Source: a gamma proteobacterium endosymbiont of Lamellibrachia anaximandri (GTDB lineage Bacteria > Pseudomonadota > Gammaproteobacteria > Chromatiales > Chromatiaceae). From it: 41,264 nucleotides of DNA. The stretch's first letter is position 1; each line of letters starts with the position of its first letter. Of the stretch, positions 9,809-18,114 are shown piece after piece. The notes under the pieces are model-generated. The model was not told where the DNA came from. It worked only from the letters and a program-made list of their open reading frames with translations, and ran no database searches. A program made the position numbers and the translations under genes. The stretch covers positions 1 through 41,264 of the forward strand of contig JAESPD010000033.1 of the NCBI GenBank assembly GCA_016756855.1, written 5' to 3'.

Positions 9809-10021
9809 TCCATTGCCTCGCCAAAAGATAGCATATTCTACTAGGGCTTCAATTCACTTTCCTGCTGTTATTGTTGCATATAAGTGGGATGATTCAACCT
9901 GAGGTAGCAGACCCACAGGGTGATTTTGGCAGGATGCCCTGAATTGGAAGAAACCGTCATTAGGAATCTATGCCAGAACCGGGACTGGTCTATCTGGTGC
10001 AAGTCAGGAAGCAGCGCCAAA

Positions 10022-10042
10022 CCAGCAGATATCATCTGCTGG
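10022..10042. terminator. Perfect 9-bp stem-loop downstream of the 190-codon gene
   Basis: CCAGCAGAT and its exact reverse complement flank a 3-base loop. It lies about 25 bases past the stop of the minus-strand gene that begins at 10069, where a terminator is expected. There is no following U-tract, so intrinsic termination is uncertain; it may instead be a 3'-end stabilising hairpin. Confidence 0.4.
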
Positions 10043-10068
10043 CCGGCACTGAAAAATACAACAGGTTG

Positions 10069-10626
10069 CTAGCAGATGGCGCCCGTGCTGCATCCTCCCG
10101 CGGGAGCCCCTGCCAGTAACGCACGCACCAATGCGGGCGACAACGGGCGGGAGAATTCACCCATCTCAATTTTTATCTGTGATGTAACGACCCGCGCCGG
10201 ACTAACATGGATCTCACCTTCTGCCTTGATGGTAGCTGTGCCTTTTTGATCAGAGAACGGTGTCCGCAAAACCACACTGTTTTTTCCAAGCAGATGGACA
10301 TCATTCGACAGTTCCAGCTGAATATCTTCATACTTTCCGACAGATATCATACGGCCATCAAGGCGTTGAACAGTAGAAGCGAGGAGATCAAGTTGGACAA
10401 GCTTTCCAGCCTTGTTCTCATACAAAATCTGCTGTCTGCCCCGGGCATCTATTCCAGTGATCTTTCTTACCTGGACGAGAACTGTGACCTCCCTACTCAG
10501 TAAGGCATTGTTTATGAGATCACTAATACTGTATTGCTTATCAGGTTGCACAGGATCAGCTGATCCTGTTGATACCAACAGAATTGAAGCAACACACACG
10601 TGCAACATATATTTGATCAGGGACAT
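10069..10626 (-). CDS. Exported protein of unknown function
   Basis: I do not recognise the family. From the start chosen here the protein has 185 residues, with a Sec signal peptide (SLIKYMLHVCVASILLVSTG then SADP). The mature part is soluble, with alternating polar and hydrophobic strands, and ends in a hydrophobic Ala/Leu-rich segment and a C-terminal Cys pair (GGCSTGAIC). That pair could form a disulfide or bind metal. An earlier in-frame ATG at 10641 overlaps the Shine-Dalgarno GGAGG (about 10635-10639). The ATG at 10624-10626, seven to eight bases downstream of GGAGG, is therefore preferred. The gene is transcribed divergently from the reverse TCA operon across 577 bp. Confidence 0.65.
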   Translation of the reverse strand: MSLIKYMLHVCVASILLVSTGSADPVQPDKQYSISDLINNALLSREVTVLVQVRKITGIDARGRQQILYENKAGKLVQLDLLASTVQRLDGRMISVGKYEDIQLELSNDVHLLGKNSVVLRTPFSDQKGTATIKAEGEIHVSPARVVTSQIKIEMGEFSRPLSPALVRALLAGAPAGGCSTGAIC

Positions 10627-11203
10627 ACTTATATCCTCCAATAGCTATTTTCTTTAGGAGACCAGTTAAAGCTGCGGTCTTTCGGCATCAGGATATATTT
10701 TGGGAAAAAAATCCTAATTACCAAGTTAGTGCAGGTTTCTTAAGAGATGCTTAAAGGTTTTTCCTCGAAGGAATTTTTGCCCACTCTGTCACAGTATTAA
10801 GAAACACGCCGAATGCATCGATGAGCATTCACGTGCACCTGCTGGCATCTCGATGACTTGGGGAGAATTAAACAATAATGCCTCTGAAAAACGCGAGGGA
10901 GCAGCAGGTAGGCGAGGAATCCGAACTGGACTATGGGCGGTGCTATTAGGCCGGTGGCGCGCCATAGAAGCATATTCCCCCTATTCCTGGCGATTGGCTT
11001 TTAACAAATTTTGTATTTGCACGAACTGTAGTGTTAGCATCGACCTTCAAGAAACCTGGAGATTACTGTGGAAATCCTGTCGGCCATGCCGTTAGGGATA
11101 ACCGCGAGGCAGAAGTTGGATGAGTGAGTGTCCGGATATTCCATAGCGGGATCCGGAATCGGGCCGAACGGCTTGAATGATAGGCACAGGCGGAGAAATC
11201 CCT
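10627..11203. promoter_or_regulatory. Divergent intergenic region upstream of the frd-hdr-kor operon
   Basis: This 577-bp region should carry the promoters for the exported-protein gene (minus) and the large frdB-flxA operon (plus). The stretch around 10985-11030 is AT-rich (TTAACA, TTGTAT and TTGCAC-like hexamers), but I see no well-spaced -35/-10 pair. A small inverted repeat (TCCGGAT 11131-11137 with ATCCGGA 11151-11157, 13-base loop) lies in the probable 5' leader of frdB. No convincing gene or riboswitch is visible. The length leaves room for regulator binding sites. Confidence 0.4.
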
Positions 11204-11950
11204 ATGAGTGGCGATCAGCAAAACGAAACCGATGATAAGAATAAGGCTGTGAGCAATACCGGCAAGCCGGAGCAACCCCAGGCGCGTATGGTGACAGTTT
11301 CCATCATGGGCAAACCCGCCCTGGTTCCCGATGACTCCACGATCATGCGAGCCATCGAGTACAGTGGCCAGCAGATCATCCGCGGAGCGGGCTGCCGCGA
11401 AGGCTTCTGCGGCGCTTGCGGCACTATCTACCGACTGCCCGGAGACTATCGGATTCATACCGGTCTCGCCTGTACCACCCTGGTTCAGGAGGGGATGGCA
11501 CTCTCTCAGATACCCTCAGTACCCCTGGAGAAAGCGGTCTATGACCTGGAAACGCTCACTCCTGACGTTGACACCATCAAAGAACTCTATCCTGTCGTCT
11601 TCCGTTGCGTAGCCTGCGGCACCTGCACCAAGGCCTGCCCACAGGGACTTCAGGTCATGGATTACATCCAGTCCGCCATGCGCGGCGACATTGCTGAACT
11701 CATGGAACTCTCATATGAGTGTGTAGGCTGTGGTCTGTGCGCCCTGCGCTGCCCTTCCGAGATCATCCAGCACAAGGTCGCCATTCTCGGCAAGCGCCTC
11801 TACGGACGCTATCTGCGCAAGGAGAGTAAAGAACTCGATACCCGCATCCAGCAGATAAAGAACCGCGAATATGACGGCGAGTATGCCGAATTGATGTCCC
11901 TGGACAGAGAGGCTCTCAGCGAGCGCTATTACGCGAGAGATACGGAGTAG
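11204..11950 (+). CDS. frdB: Fumarate reductase iron-sulfur subunit (TfrB/SdhB-like)
   Basis: This is the electron-transfer subunit of a fumarate reductase/succinate dehydrogenase-type enzyme. From ATG 11204 (GGAG seven bases upstream; an earlier in-frame ATG at 11177 lacks one) it has 248 residues. A plant-type [2Fe-2S] domain has C64, C69, C72 and C90. Two ferredoxin-type clusters follow: C135-x2-C-x2-C-x3-CP and C173-x2-C-x2-C-x3-CP. Both have four Cys, so both could be [4Fe-4S], as in thiol:fumarate reductase TfrB, rather than the mixed [4Fe-4S]/[3Fe-4S] set of respiratory SdhB. Unlike TfrB it lacks the C-terminal HdrB-like CCG domain; separate hdrC and hdrB genes lie just downstream. It is the first gene of the operon. 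Residues 1-28 are a polar, probably disordered extension. Confidence 0.88.
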   Translation: MSGDQQNETDDKNKAVSNTGKPEQPQARMVTVSIMGKPALVPDDSTIMRAIEYSGQQIIRGAGCREGFCGACGTIYRLPGDYRIHTGLACTTLVQEGMALSQIPSVPLEKAVYDLETLTPDVDTIKELYPVVFRCVACGTCTKACPQGLQVMDYIQSAMRGDIAELMELSYECVGCGLCALRCPSEIIQHKVAILGKRLYGRYLRKESKELDTRIQQIKNREYDGEYAELMSLDREALSERYYARDTE

Positions 11951-12053
11951 CACGGCCTCCCTGCAGAATTAGGGAAGGTAAGACAACACCACTTTCGGGG
12001 CGCTTGAAGGGGCAGTTTCTTAGCGACAACGAGCGTGCTTTCGGAGGAAATGA

Positions 12054-13787
12054 ATGTATCCGGATTATCTAAAAGATTCGCTTGAAAAGGTGAATCAGAC
12101 TCGATCCAAAAGGCTGGAGCTGGCGAAGAGCGACAAGCCGGTCTATGCACCGATGAATGCGGCGGAACGGGAAGACGTACTCTCAAGGTACCACCCCGAT
12201 TCCGCGTCCGCCGCGCGTAGTCGCATCCGCATCGGACCCAACAAGGGTGAACAGCTCACCACCGAAATCACCGATCTGCTCGAAGCCCATTCGATGCTCG
12301 ACCCGAAACGGATGGAGGCGAGTCTCGCCAACCCCGATTACGAGACCGATATGCTGATCATCGGCGGTGGCGGCGCCGACTGTTGGGCCGCCATCACTGC
12401 CATAAAGAACGGCATCAAGCCGATGATCGCCACCAAGCTCCGCCTGGGTGACGCCAACTCCATGATGTCCGAGGGCGGCATGCAGGCCGCCGTCGCGCCC
12501 CAGGATTCACCCACCCGACACTATCTGGACGCCATCGGCGGCGGGCATTTCGATAACAAGCCCGAGCTGGTTCGCGCACTGACCGAGGATGGCCCGGAGG
12601 TCGTCCGGGAGCTGGAGAATCTGGGTGTTATGTGGGACAAGATGGAGGACGGTTCGCTCCAGATCCTGCATGGTGGCGGCACCTCGCGCAAGCGCATGGT
12701 CTCCTGCCGCGACTACATCGGCGCCATCATCATGCGTACCCTGATGGACGAGGTGGAGAACCACCCTGACGAGATCAGCATCCGTGAATTCGAGCCGGCC
12801 ATCGAGCTGCTGCTGGACGACAAGGGCCAATGCGCCGGCGCCGTCCTTTACAATCTCGACACCGAGCAGTTCATGGTGGTCAGGGCCAAGTCGACGGTGA
12901 TTACCACCGGCGGATTCGGACGGCTGCATATCCGCGGTTTCGCCACCACCAACCACTACGGCGCTACCGGTGACGGACTGGTGATGGCCTACCGTGTCGG
13001 CGCCAACCTCAAATTTATGGATTCGGTCCAGTACCATCCCACCGGCGCCATATACCCTGAGCAGATCGCCGGCTTCCTGATCACAGAGAAGATCCGTGGC
13101 GCAGGTGGCCAGCCGTTGAACAAAGATGGCGAACTCTTCGTCTTCCCGCGCGAACCCCGCGACGTGGAGAGCGCCGCTATCATCCGTGAGTGCAGCAGCG
13201 AGCGGAACATGGGCGTCGATACCGCCTCCGGCCGTAGCGGCGTGTGGCTGGACTCCCCACTCATCGACATGATCCATGGCGAGGGTTACACCAGGCATCA
13301 GTTCCCCGGTATGTGCCGGGCATTCGACAACTACGACATCGACATCGTCAAACAGCCGATGCTGATCTATCCCTCGCTCCACTATCAGAACGGTGGCATT
13401 GAGATCAACGAGCGGTGCGAAACCAATATCCCGGGCCTGTTCATCGCTGGCGAGGCCTCGGGCGGCGTCCACGGTCGCAACCGCCTGATGGGCAATTCGG
13501 TACTCGACTACAATGTCTTCGGTCGCCGCGTCGGCAAGCAGGCCAGTGAGTACGCCAAGTCGGTGGAACTCGGCAAACTCAGCCTGGCACATGTAACCGC
13601 CTATGCCGGGGAGATGATGGAGCAAGGCATCGACAGCGATCTGATCTCGCCGGTGATTCTGCCCTCCTATACTCCAGAGGACGTCAGACTGCACCAACTG
13701 GCCCGCCTCGGCAATATCCCGGCCCGTCACTCCATACTGCGCAGCCGGATCGGTTGTAGTTGTGGCAATGGGAAGGAAGGCAAGTGA
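12054..13787 (+). CDS. frdA: Fumarate reductase flavoprotein subunit, atypical
   Basis: This is the catalytic flavoprotein expected to reduce fumarate to succinate in the reverse TCA cycle. In 577 residues one sees the FAD dinucleotide fold at 101-115 (IIGGGGAD, with Asp where Gly is usual), QYHPTG at 326-331, the active-site Arg in EKIRGAGG near 348, LHYQNGG near 443, and GEASGGVHGRNRLMGNS near 466. The FAD-linking His of membrane SdhA/FrdA appears replaced: the stretch around 134-142 reads ANSMMSEGG. FAD is therefore probably non-covalent. About 95 residues precede the FAD fold, where most homologues have 5-20, and the C-terminal domain is short, ending in CSC. No membrane-anchor genes follow. 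AGGAGG-type SD (CGGAGGAAATGA) precedes the ATG. Succinate or another dicarboxylate as substrate remains formally possible. Confidence 0.85.
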   Translation: MYPDYLKDSLEKVNQTRSKRLELAKSDKPVYAPMNAAEREDVLSRYHPDSASAARSRIRIGPNKGEQLTTEITDLLEAHSMLDPKRMEASLANPDYETDMLIIGGGGADCWAAITAIKNGIKPMIATKLRLGDANSMMSEGGMQAAVAPQDSPTRHYLDAIGGGHFDNKPELVRALTEDGPEVVRELENLGVMWDKMEDGSLQILHGGGTSRKRMVSCRDYIGAIIMRTLMDEVENHPDEISIREFEPAIELLLDDKGQCAGAVLYNLDTEQFMVVRAKSTVITTGGFGRLHIRGFATTNHYGATGDGLVMAYRVGANLKFMDSVQYHPTGAIYPEQIAGFLITEKIRGAGGQPLNKDGELFVFPREPRDVESAAIIRECSSERNMGVDTASGRSGVWLDSPLIDMIHGEGYTRHQFPGMCRAFDNYDIDIVKQPMLIYPSLHYQNGGIEINERCETNIPGLFIAGEASGGVHGRNRLMGNSVLDYNVFGRRVGKQASEYAKSVELGKLSLAHVTAYAGEMMEQGIDSDLISPVILPSYTPEDVRLHQLARLGNIPARHSILRSRIGCSCGNGKEGK

Positions 13788-13836
13788 GCAGTTTCCACCT
13801 ACTCCCATGGTTACTCCCCGACGCAGGAGCTATCTC

Positions 13837-14244
13837 ATGACCGTGTTTGTCTCAAGAGACAAGATCAACAGCGGCTTTACCTCCAAGGTTCAGCGGCTCG
13901 CAGATCAGAACCTGATGGCCTGTTACCAGTGTGGCAAGTGTTCCGCCGGCTGCCCCATGGCCGCCTACATGGATGTCCCGCCGAATCAGATGATCCGGCT
14001 GGCGCAACTGGGAATGGAAGATGAGTTGCTTGATTCCGAAGCGATCTGGCTCTGCGTCTCCTGTATGACCTGCAATATGCGCTGTCCCAAAGGGGTTCGG
14101 ATTGCCGAGTTGATCGAGTCCATGCGCCAGATAAAGCTGCGTGCGCGGCAGGATCACCTGCAAGCGGAGAAGATTTCCAAGGCGGATCTGCGCGCAATCC
14201 CGCCCATTGCCCTCATCGGCAGCATGAGAAAGTTCACATCATGA
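13837..14244 (+). CDS. hdrC: Heterodisulfide reductase subunit C-like protein
   Basis: HdrC carries electrons from HdrA to the disulfide- or substrate-reducing HdrB. The 135-residue protein has two [4Fe-4S] motifs, CYQCGKCSAGCP (C29, 32, 35, 39) and CVSCMTCNMRCP (C73, 76, 79, 83), in an otherwise small soluble protein. ATG 13837 is chosen because AGGAG lies seven bases upstream; the longer frame from 13762 overlaps frdA. Its stop overlaps the hdrB start by four bases (ATGA), so the two are translationally coupled. Position directly after frdBA suggests that it may also exchange electrons with fumarate reductase. Confidence 0.93.
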   Translation: MTVFVSRDKINSGFTSKVQRLADQNLMACYQCGKCSAGCPMAAYMDVPPNQMIRLAQLGMEDELLDSEAIWLCVSCMTCNMRCPKGVRIAELIESMRQIKLRARQDHLQAEKISKADLRAIPPIALIGSMRKFTS

Positions 14245-15119
14245 AGCTCAGCTATTTTCCAGGTTGCACGCTCAAGAACCATGCCCGAAATTTCGAGGAC
14301 TCCACCCTCTACGCGATGGATCGGCTTGGGGTGGAAGCTGTGGAGTTGGATCGCTGGAACTGCTGCGGCACCGTCTACTCCCTCTCGGCAGATGATCTGA
14401 TGCGTCAGGTGGCGCCAATCCGTAATCTGCTGCGCACCAGGGAACGGGGTGACTCACAGCTCATGACAGGGTGTTCCATGTGTTTCAACACCCTCAAACG
14501 GGCCAATCACCGCGCCCGCGCCAGTGAGGAAGATCTGGCTCGCATGAACGATTTCATGTATGACGAGCCTGTTGATTACGCCGGGGATGTAGACGTCCTG
14601 CATGTCCTGGAGGTGGTGCGTGATCAGATCGGATTCGATGCCATCCGCGAGCGGGTGGTCAAACCCCTCGAAGGCCTGCGCGTGGCCTGCTACTACGGTT
14701 GCATGCTGGTGCGCCCCAACGAGGCGGCAATCGACGATGCCGAGAACCCCAGGGTGCTTGAGGATCTGATTACGGTCCTGGGTGGCGAGCCGGTGGATTA
14801 CAGCCATAAGACCGAGTGCTGCGGCGCCCACCAGACCGTCGACAAGCCCGAAATCATCGCCGACAAGACTTACGAAATCCTGGGCGCTGCAAAGGCGCAG
14901 GGTGCGGACACGGTGGCGGTAAGCTGTCCCCTGTGCGCCTTCAACCTGGACCATCGTCAGGAGGCAACCCTGAAAATCCACTCCGATTTCCATACCATGC
15001 CGGTCGTCTATTTCTCGCAGTTGATGGCCATCGCCCTCGGAGGATCCGAGTCGGTACTGCGGCTGGATCTCCATCACACGCCTCCCGGTCCCCTGCTGAC
15101 CGGGAAAGGTCTGCTCTGA
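14241..15119 (+). CDS. hdrB: Heterodisulfide reductase subunit B-like protein
   Basis: HdrB is the CCG-domain subunit that holds two non-cubane [4Fe-4S] clusters and cleaves disulfides in methanogens. The 292-residue protein has both modules complete. The first has C9, CCG at 41-43 and CSMC at 78-81. The second has C154, CCG at 193-195 and CPLC at 229-232. The ligand set therefore looks functional. The natural oxidant in a bacterium without coenzyme M/B is unknown; a thiol disulfide or a protein partner such as the adjacent fumarate reductase are candidates. It is separated from korD by ten bases. Confidence 0.93.
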   Translation: MKLSYFPGCTLKNHARNFEDSTLYAMDRLGVEAVELDRWNCCGTVYSLSADDLMRQVAPIRNLLRTRERGDSQLMTGCSMCFNTLKRANHRARASEEDLARMNDFMYDEPVDYAGDVDVLHVLEVVRDQIGFDAIRERVVKPLEGLRVACYYGCMLVRPNEAAIDDAENPRVLEDLITVLGGEPVDYSHKTECCGAHQTVDKPEIIADKTYEILGAAKAQGADTVAVSCPLCAFNLDHRQEATLKIHSDFHTMPVVYFSQLMAIALGGSESVLRLDLHHTPPGPLLTGKGLL

Positions 15120-15129
15120 GGGAAACAGG

Positions 15130-15390
15130 ATGGCATTCGGCAAAATCAAACAAATCACCGGCGTCGTGACCATCAACAAGGCCTGGTGCAAGGGTTGCGG
15201 TTTCTGCGTCAATTATTGCCCAACCGACGCCCTTGCCATGTCATCCGAATATAACGCCAAGGGATATCATCCCCCCTACATCAAATCGCCGGACGATTGC
15301 AGAGATTGCGACTTCTGCCAGACCATCTGTCCGGAGTTCGCCATTTACGTCACCCGCAAGGCGGAGACAGAGGAGAATGAGAATGCGTAA
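15130..15390 (+). CDS. korD: 2-oxoglutarate:ferredoxin oxidoreductase delta (ferredoxin) subunit
   Basis: An 86-residue 2[4Fe-4S] ferredoxin-like subunit with CKGCGFCVNYCP (C20, 23, 26, 30) and CRDCDFCQTICP (C57, 60, 63, 67). It passes electrons between free ferredoxin and the TPP-bearing beta subunit. It is the first of four consecutive kor genes, and korA starts eight bases inside its 3' end. It could belong to any 2-oxoacid:ferredoxin oxidoreductase; the 2-oxoglutarate assignment rests on its reverse TCA neighbours. Confidence 0.88.
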   Translation: MAFGKIKQITGVVTINKAWCKGCGFCVNYCPTDALAMSSEYNAKGYHPPYIKSPDDCRDCDFCQTICPEFAIYVTRKAETEENENA

Positions 15391-16549
15391 GACTGCCGCC
15401 GATCCGAAAGGCGTACTCGAGGGCTCTCATTTCCTCGACGGCGATCACGCAATTGCCGAGGGGGCATTGGCCGCCGGATGCCGCTTCTTTGCCGGTTATC
15501 CGATCACGCCGTCGACCGAGACCGCTGAACGATTTGCAGAGCGCTGTCCGGCTGCCGGCGGCATGTTCATCCAGATGGAGGATGAGATTGCCTCCATCGC
15601 CGCCTTGGTTGGCGGCGCCTGGGGTGGGCAGAAGGTGATGACGGTGACTTCAGGCCCAGGCCTCTCTCTGATGATGGAGAATCTTGGCCTGGCCGTCATG
15701 ACAGAGACCCCCATGGTGATCGCCGATGTCCAGCGCGCCGGTCCCTCCACCGGGCTGCCGACCCTCCCCGCCCAGCAGGATATGATGCAGATACGCTGGG
15801 GATCTCACGGCGACTACCGGATTATCGCGCTCTGCCCGGATTCGCCCCAGGAGTGTTTCGATCTGACGGTGGAGGCGTTCAACCTGTCGGAAACCTATCG
15901 AGTCCCGGTCTTCATCATGGCCGATGAGACCGTCGGACACATGCACGAGAAGGTCGTCATCCCACCCGCCGGGGAGATCGGGGTGGTGGAACGTAACTGG
16001 TACGAGGGTCCCAAGGCGGATTACCGGCCCTACCAGTTCACCGGCAAGGATGTTGCGCCCATGGTCAAGGCGGGTGACGGATACCGATTCCACATCACCG
16101 GCCTCACCCATGACGAGCGTGGCTATCCACACCTGACCGTGGATCAGAACGAAAAAGTTGTTACTCACCTGATCGAAAAGATTGACTCCAACGCAGACAA
16201 GATCATCCAGCTCGATGAGAGTGAGGTGGACGGTGCAGATGTTGTCGTCGTCTCCTACGGCATCACCTCGCGGATCGTTTCCCGGGCGGTGCAGTTGGCG
16301 CGCGAGGCCGGCATCAAGACAGGATCGATGCGGCTCATCACCATCTGGCCCTTCGCGGAAAAGAGAATCGAGGAACTGGCCGGCAAGGTGAAGGCGATCG
16401 TGGTTCCGGAAATCAATTACGGTCAGATGGTAAGGGAGGTCGAACGCAGTGCAGCCGGCCGATGCAAAGTCGTCAGCGTCCCCCATTGCGGTGGCGCGGT
16501 GCATGATCCCGAAGTCATCCTTGACGCTATCAAGGAGGCCAGCAAATGA
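15383..16549 (+). CDS. korA: 2-oxoglutarate:ferredoxin oxidoreductase alpha subunit
   Basis: This subunit, with KorB, C and D, carboxylates succinyl-CoA to 2-oxoglutarate using reduced ferredoxin, a CO2-fixing step of the reverse TCA cycle. At 388 residues it has the family marks GYPITPSTE, VTSGPGLSLM and DVQRAGPSTGLPT, which contact TPP and the 2-oxoacid. The alpha and gamma domains are not fused; gamma is the separate korC. ATG 15383 is preferred over the ATG at 15377 because AGGAG (15371-15375) is then seven bases away. It overlaps korD by eight bases and korB by four. Pyruvate or branched-chain oxoacids as substrate are less likely in this context. Confidence 0.9.
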   Translation: MRKTAADPKGVLEGSHFLDGDHAIAEGALAAGCRFFAGYPITPSTETAERFAERCPAAGGMFIQMEDEIASIAALVGGAWGGQKVMTVTSGPGLSLMMENLGLAVMTETPMVIADVQRAGPSTGLPTLPAQQDMMQIRWGSHGDYRIIALCPDSPQECFDLTVEAFNLSETYRVPVFIMADETVGHMHEKVVIPPAGEIGVVERNWYEGPKADYRPYQFTGKDVAPMVKAGDGYRFHITGLTHDERGYPHLTVDQNEKVVTHLIEKIDSNADKIIQLDESEVDGADVVVVSYGITSRIVSRAVQLAREAGIKTGSMRLITIWPFAEKRIEELAGKVKAIVVPEINYGQMVREVERSAAGRCKVVSVPHCGGAVHDPEVILDAIKEASK

Positions 16550-17544
16550 GCATTGAAGTCAATATCGATAAATTCCGCGCAGAGAGCCCGATGACGGATT
16601 TCCTGCGCATGGAGCGGATGCCGCATATCTGGTGCCCGGGTTGCGGGATCGGTACCGTGGTCAACTCCTTCGCCGAGGCCGTCAAGAAGAGCGGCATGGA
16701 CATGGACAAGCTGGCGGTGATCTCCGGCATCGGCTGTACCGGCCGGGTCGCCGGCTACGTGAACTTCGATTCCATACACACCACCCATGGCCGCGCCATC
16801 CCCGTCGCCACCGGCCTCAAGCTGGCCAACCCTGAAATGAAGGTGGTGGTGGTCAGCGGCGACGGCGATCTCACGGGTATCGGCGGTAACCACTTCATCC
16901 ACGCCGCCCGCCGCAACATGGACATCATGGTTATCTGCGTCAACAATTTCACCTACGGCATGACCGGCGGCCAAGTGACGCCGACCACGCCGCAGACGGC
17001 CAACGCCTCCACCACACCCTACGGTAACTACGAATACCCCTTCAGCCTGCCGTTTCTGGCGGACGCCTGCGGGGCGACCTACGTGGCGCGCTGGACCTCG
17101 CTGCATGCGCGCAATATCACCAAATCGATTCGCGAGGCGCTGAACCACAAAGGATTCTCCTTCATCGAGGTGATCGCCCCCTGCACCACGCTCTATCAGC
17201 GTCGTAATCGCCTGGGCGACGGCCTTGATGCCCTCGAGTACTACAAAGAGGAAGCTGGGGTTGAGAAAGATGTCGATACCCGCGAAGTGGGTATCGACTT
17301 CCAGGGCGATATCGTCATGGGCCGATTCGTCAATCAGGAGAAACCGACCTACGAAGAGGCAGTCAACGAGCGTTACGCCAACGTCTTGGGCGACGACTAT
17401 CAGCTCTACGGCATGAGCAAGCCCGAGCGTGAGGAGAAGGCCAAGCGCGAGGCGGAGGAGAGAGCCAAGGTGCAGGCCCTGATGGAAGATGAAGAGGCCC
17501 AGATGATGGCCGAAGATATGGGCGTGGACGAGGAGGGCTTGTAG
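16546..17544 (+). CDS. korB: 2-oxoglutarate:ferredoxin oxidoreductase beta subunit
   Basis: The TPP-binding subunit of Kor. It has WCPGCG near the N-terminus, a cluster-ligand and TPP region typical of beta subunits, ISGIGCTGR, HGRAIPVATG, and the TPP/Mg2+ motif GDGD followed about 25-30 residues later by NNFTYGMTGGQ. At 332 residues it is somewhat longer than common 280-300-residue KorB. The excess is a highly charged Glu/Lys/Arg/Met-rich tail over roughly the last 45 residues, likely helical. It overlaps korA by four bases (ATGA) and abuts korC without a gap. Confidence 0.92.
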   Translation: MSIEVNIDKFRAESPMTDFLRMERMPHIWCPGCGIGTVVNSFAEAVKKSGMDMDKLAVISGIGCTGRVAGYVNFDSIHTTHGRAIPVATGLKLANPEMKVVVVSGDGDLTGIGGNHFIHAARRNMDIMVICVNNFTYGMTGGQVTPTTPQTANASTTPYGNYEYPFSLPFLADACGATYVARWTSLHARNITKSIREALNHKGFSFIEVIAPCTTLYQRRNRLGDGLDALEYYKEEAGVEKDVDTREVGIDFQGDIVMGRFVNQEKPTYEEAVNERYANVLGDDYQLYGMSKPEREEKAKREAEERAKVQALMEDEEAQMMAEDMGVDEEGL

Positions 17545-18114
17545 ATGCATGAGGTCAGATTCTCCGGCTTCGGTGGCCAGGGCATCGTCCGCTGCGCCCT
17601 GATCACCGGCAAGGCGCTGTCGATGTATGACGACAAGTTCGCCACCATGACCCAGAGCTTCGGTCCCGAGGCCCGCGGCGGTGCCTGCAGCTCCCAGCTA
17701 GTGGTCTCCGAAAGTCGGATTCTCTATCCCTATGTCACCCTGCCCGGCGTACTGATCGCTCTGTCACAGGATTCCTACACTACCTATGAACCGAAGCTGA
17801 AAGACGGCGGCGTCCTTATATATGAGGCGGATCTGGTCACGCCCAAGGAAGATGACGGGAGGGTGCAGATGTATCCAGCACCGGTTACTCGCTTCGCGGA
17901 GGAGTTGGGCAATCGCCTGTTCGCCAATCTGGTGACCCTGGGATGTTTCTCCGCCATTACCAAGATCGTCACCCCGGAGGCGATGAAGAAGGCCCTGCCG
18001 GGACTGGTTCCAGACCGTTTTCTTGAAGTCAACAAGAAGGCATTCGACAAGGGATATGCATACGGGCTCGAATCGCTGGAGAAGAAACCGCTTGTTACTG
18101 GGGACGCGCAATGA
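17545..18114 (+). CDS. korC: 2-oxoglutarate:ferredoxin oxidoreductase gamma subunit
   Basis: The 189-residue gamma subunit completes the four-part Kor enzyme. It begins with the family signature FSGFGGQGIV and carries SFGPEARGGACSSQLV, both typical of the gamma domain, which contributes to the CoA site. It starts immediately after the korB stop and its own stop overlaps hdrA by four bases. Kor and Hdr are therefore on one tightly packed transcript, which supports a shared ferredoxin pool. Confidence 0.92.
   Translation: MHEVRFSGFGGQGIVRCALITGKALSMYDDKFATMTQSFGPEARGGACSSQLVVSESRILYPYVTLPGVLIALSQDSYTTYEPKLKDGGVLIYEADLVTPKEDDGRVQMYPAPVTRFAEELGNRLFANLVTLGCFSAITKIVTPEAMKKALPGLVPDRFLEVNKKAFDKGYAYGLESLEKKPLVTGDAQ

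Noticed and set aside
10985-11035. Sigma-70 promoter for the frd-hdr-kor operon
   Set aside because: TTAACA, TTGTAT and TTGCAC-like hexamers are present but none has a good -10 at 16-18 bases.
10853-11095. 80-codon plus-strand frame upstream of frdB
   Set aside because: No ribosome-binding site and Trp/Arg-rich random-looking composition; more likely leader or promoter DNA.
12507-13808. 433-codon minus-strand frame
   Set aside because: Antisense shadow of frdA in GC-rich DNA; frdA carries all conserved flavoprotein motifs.
15130-18114. Pyruvate:ferredoxin oxidoreductase instead of 2-oxoglutarate:ferredoxin oxidoreductase
   Set aside because: Subunit layout alone cannot decide, but linkage with acl, icd, frd and acn favours the 2-oxoglutarate enzyme; kept as an alternative only.
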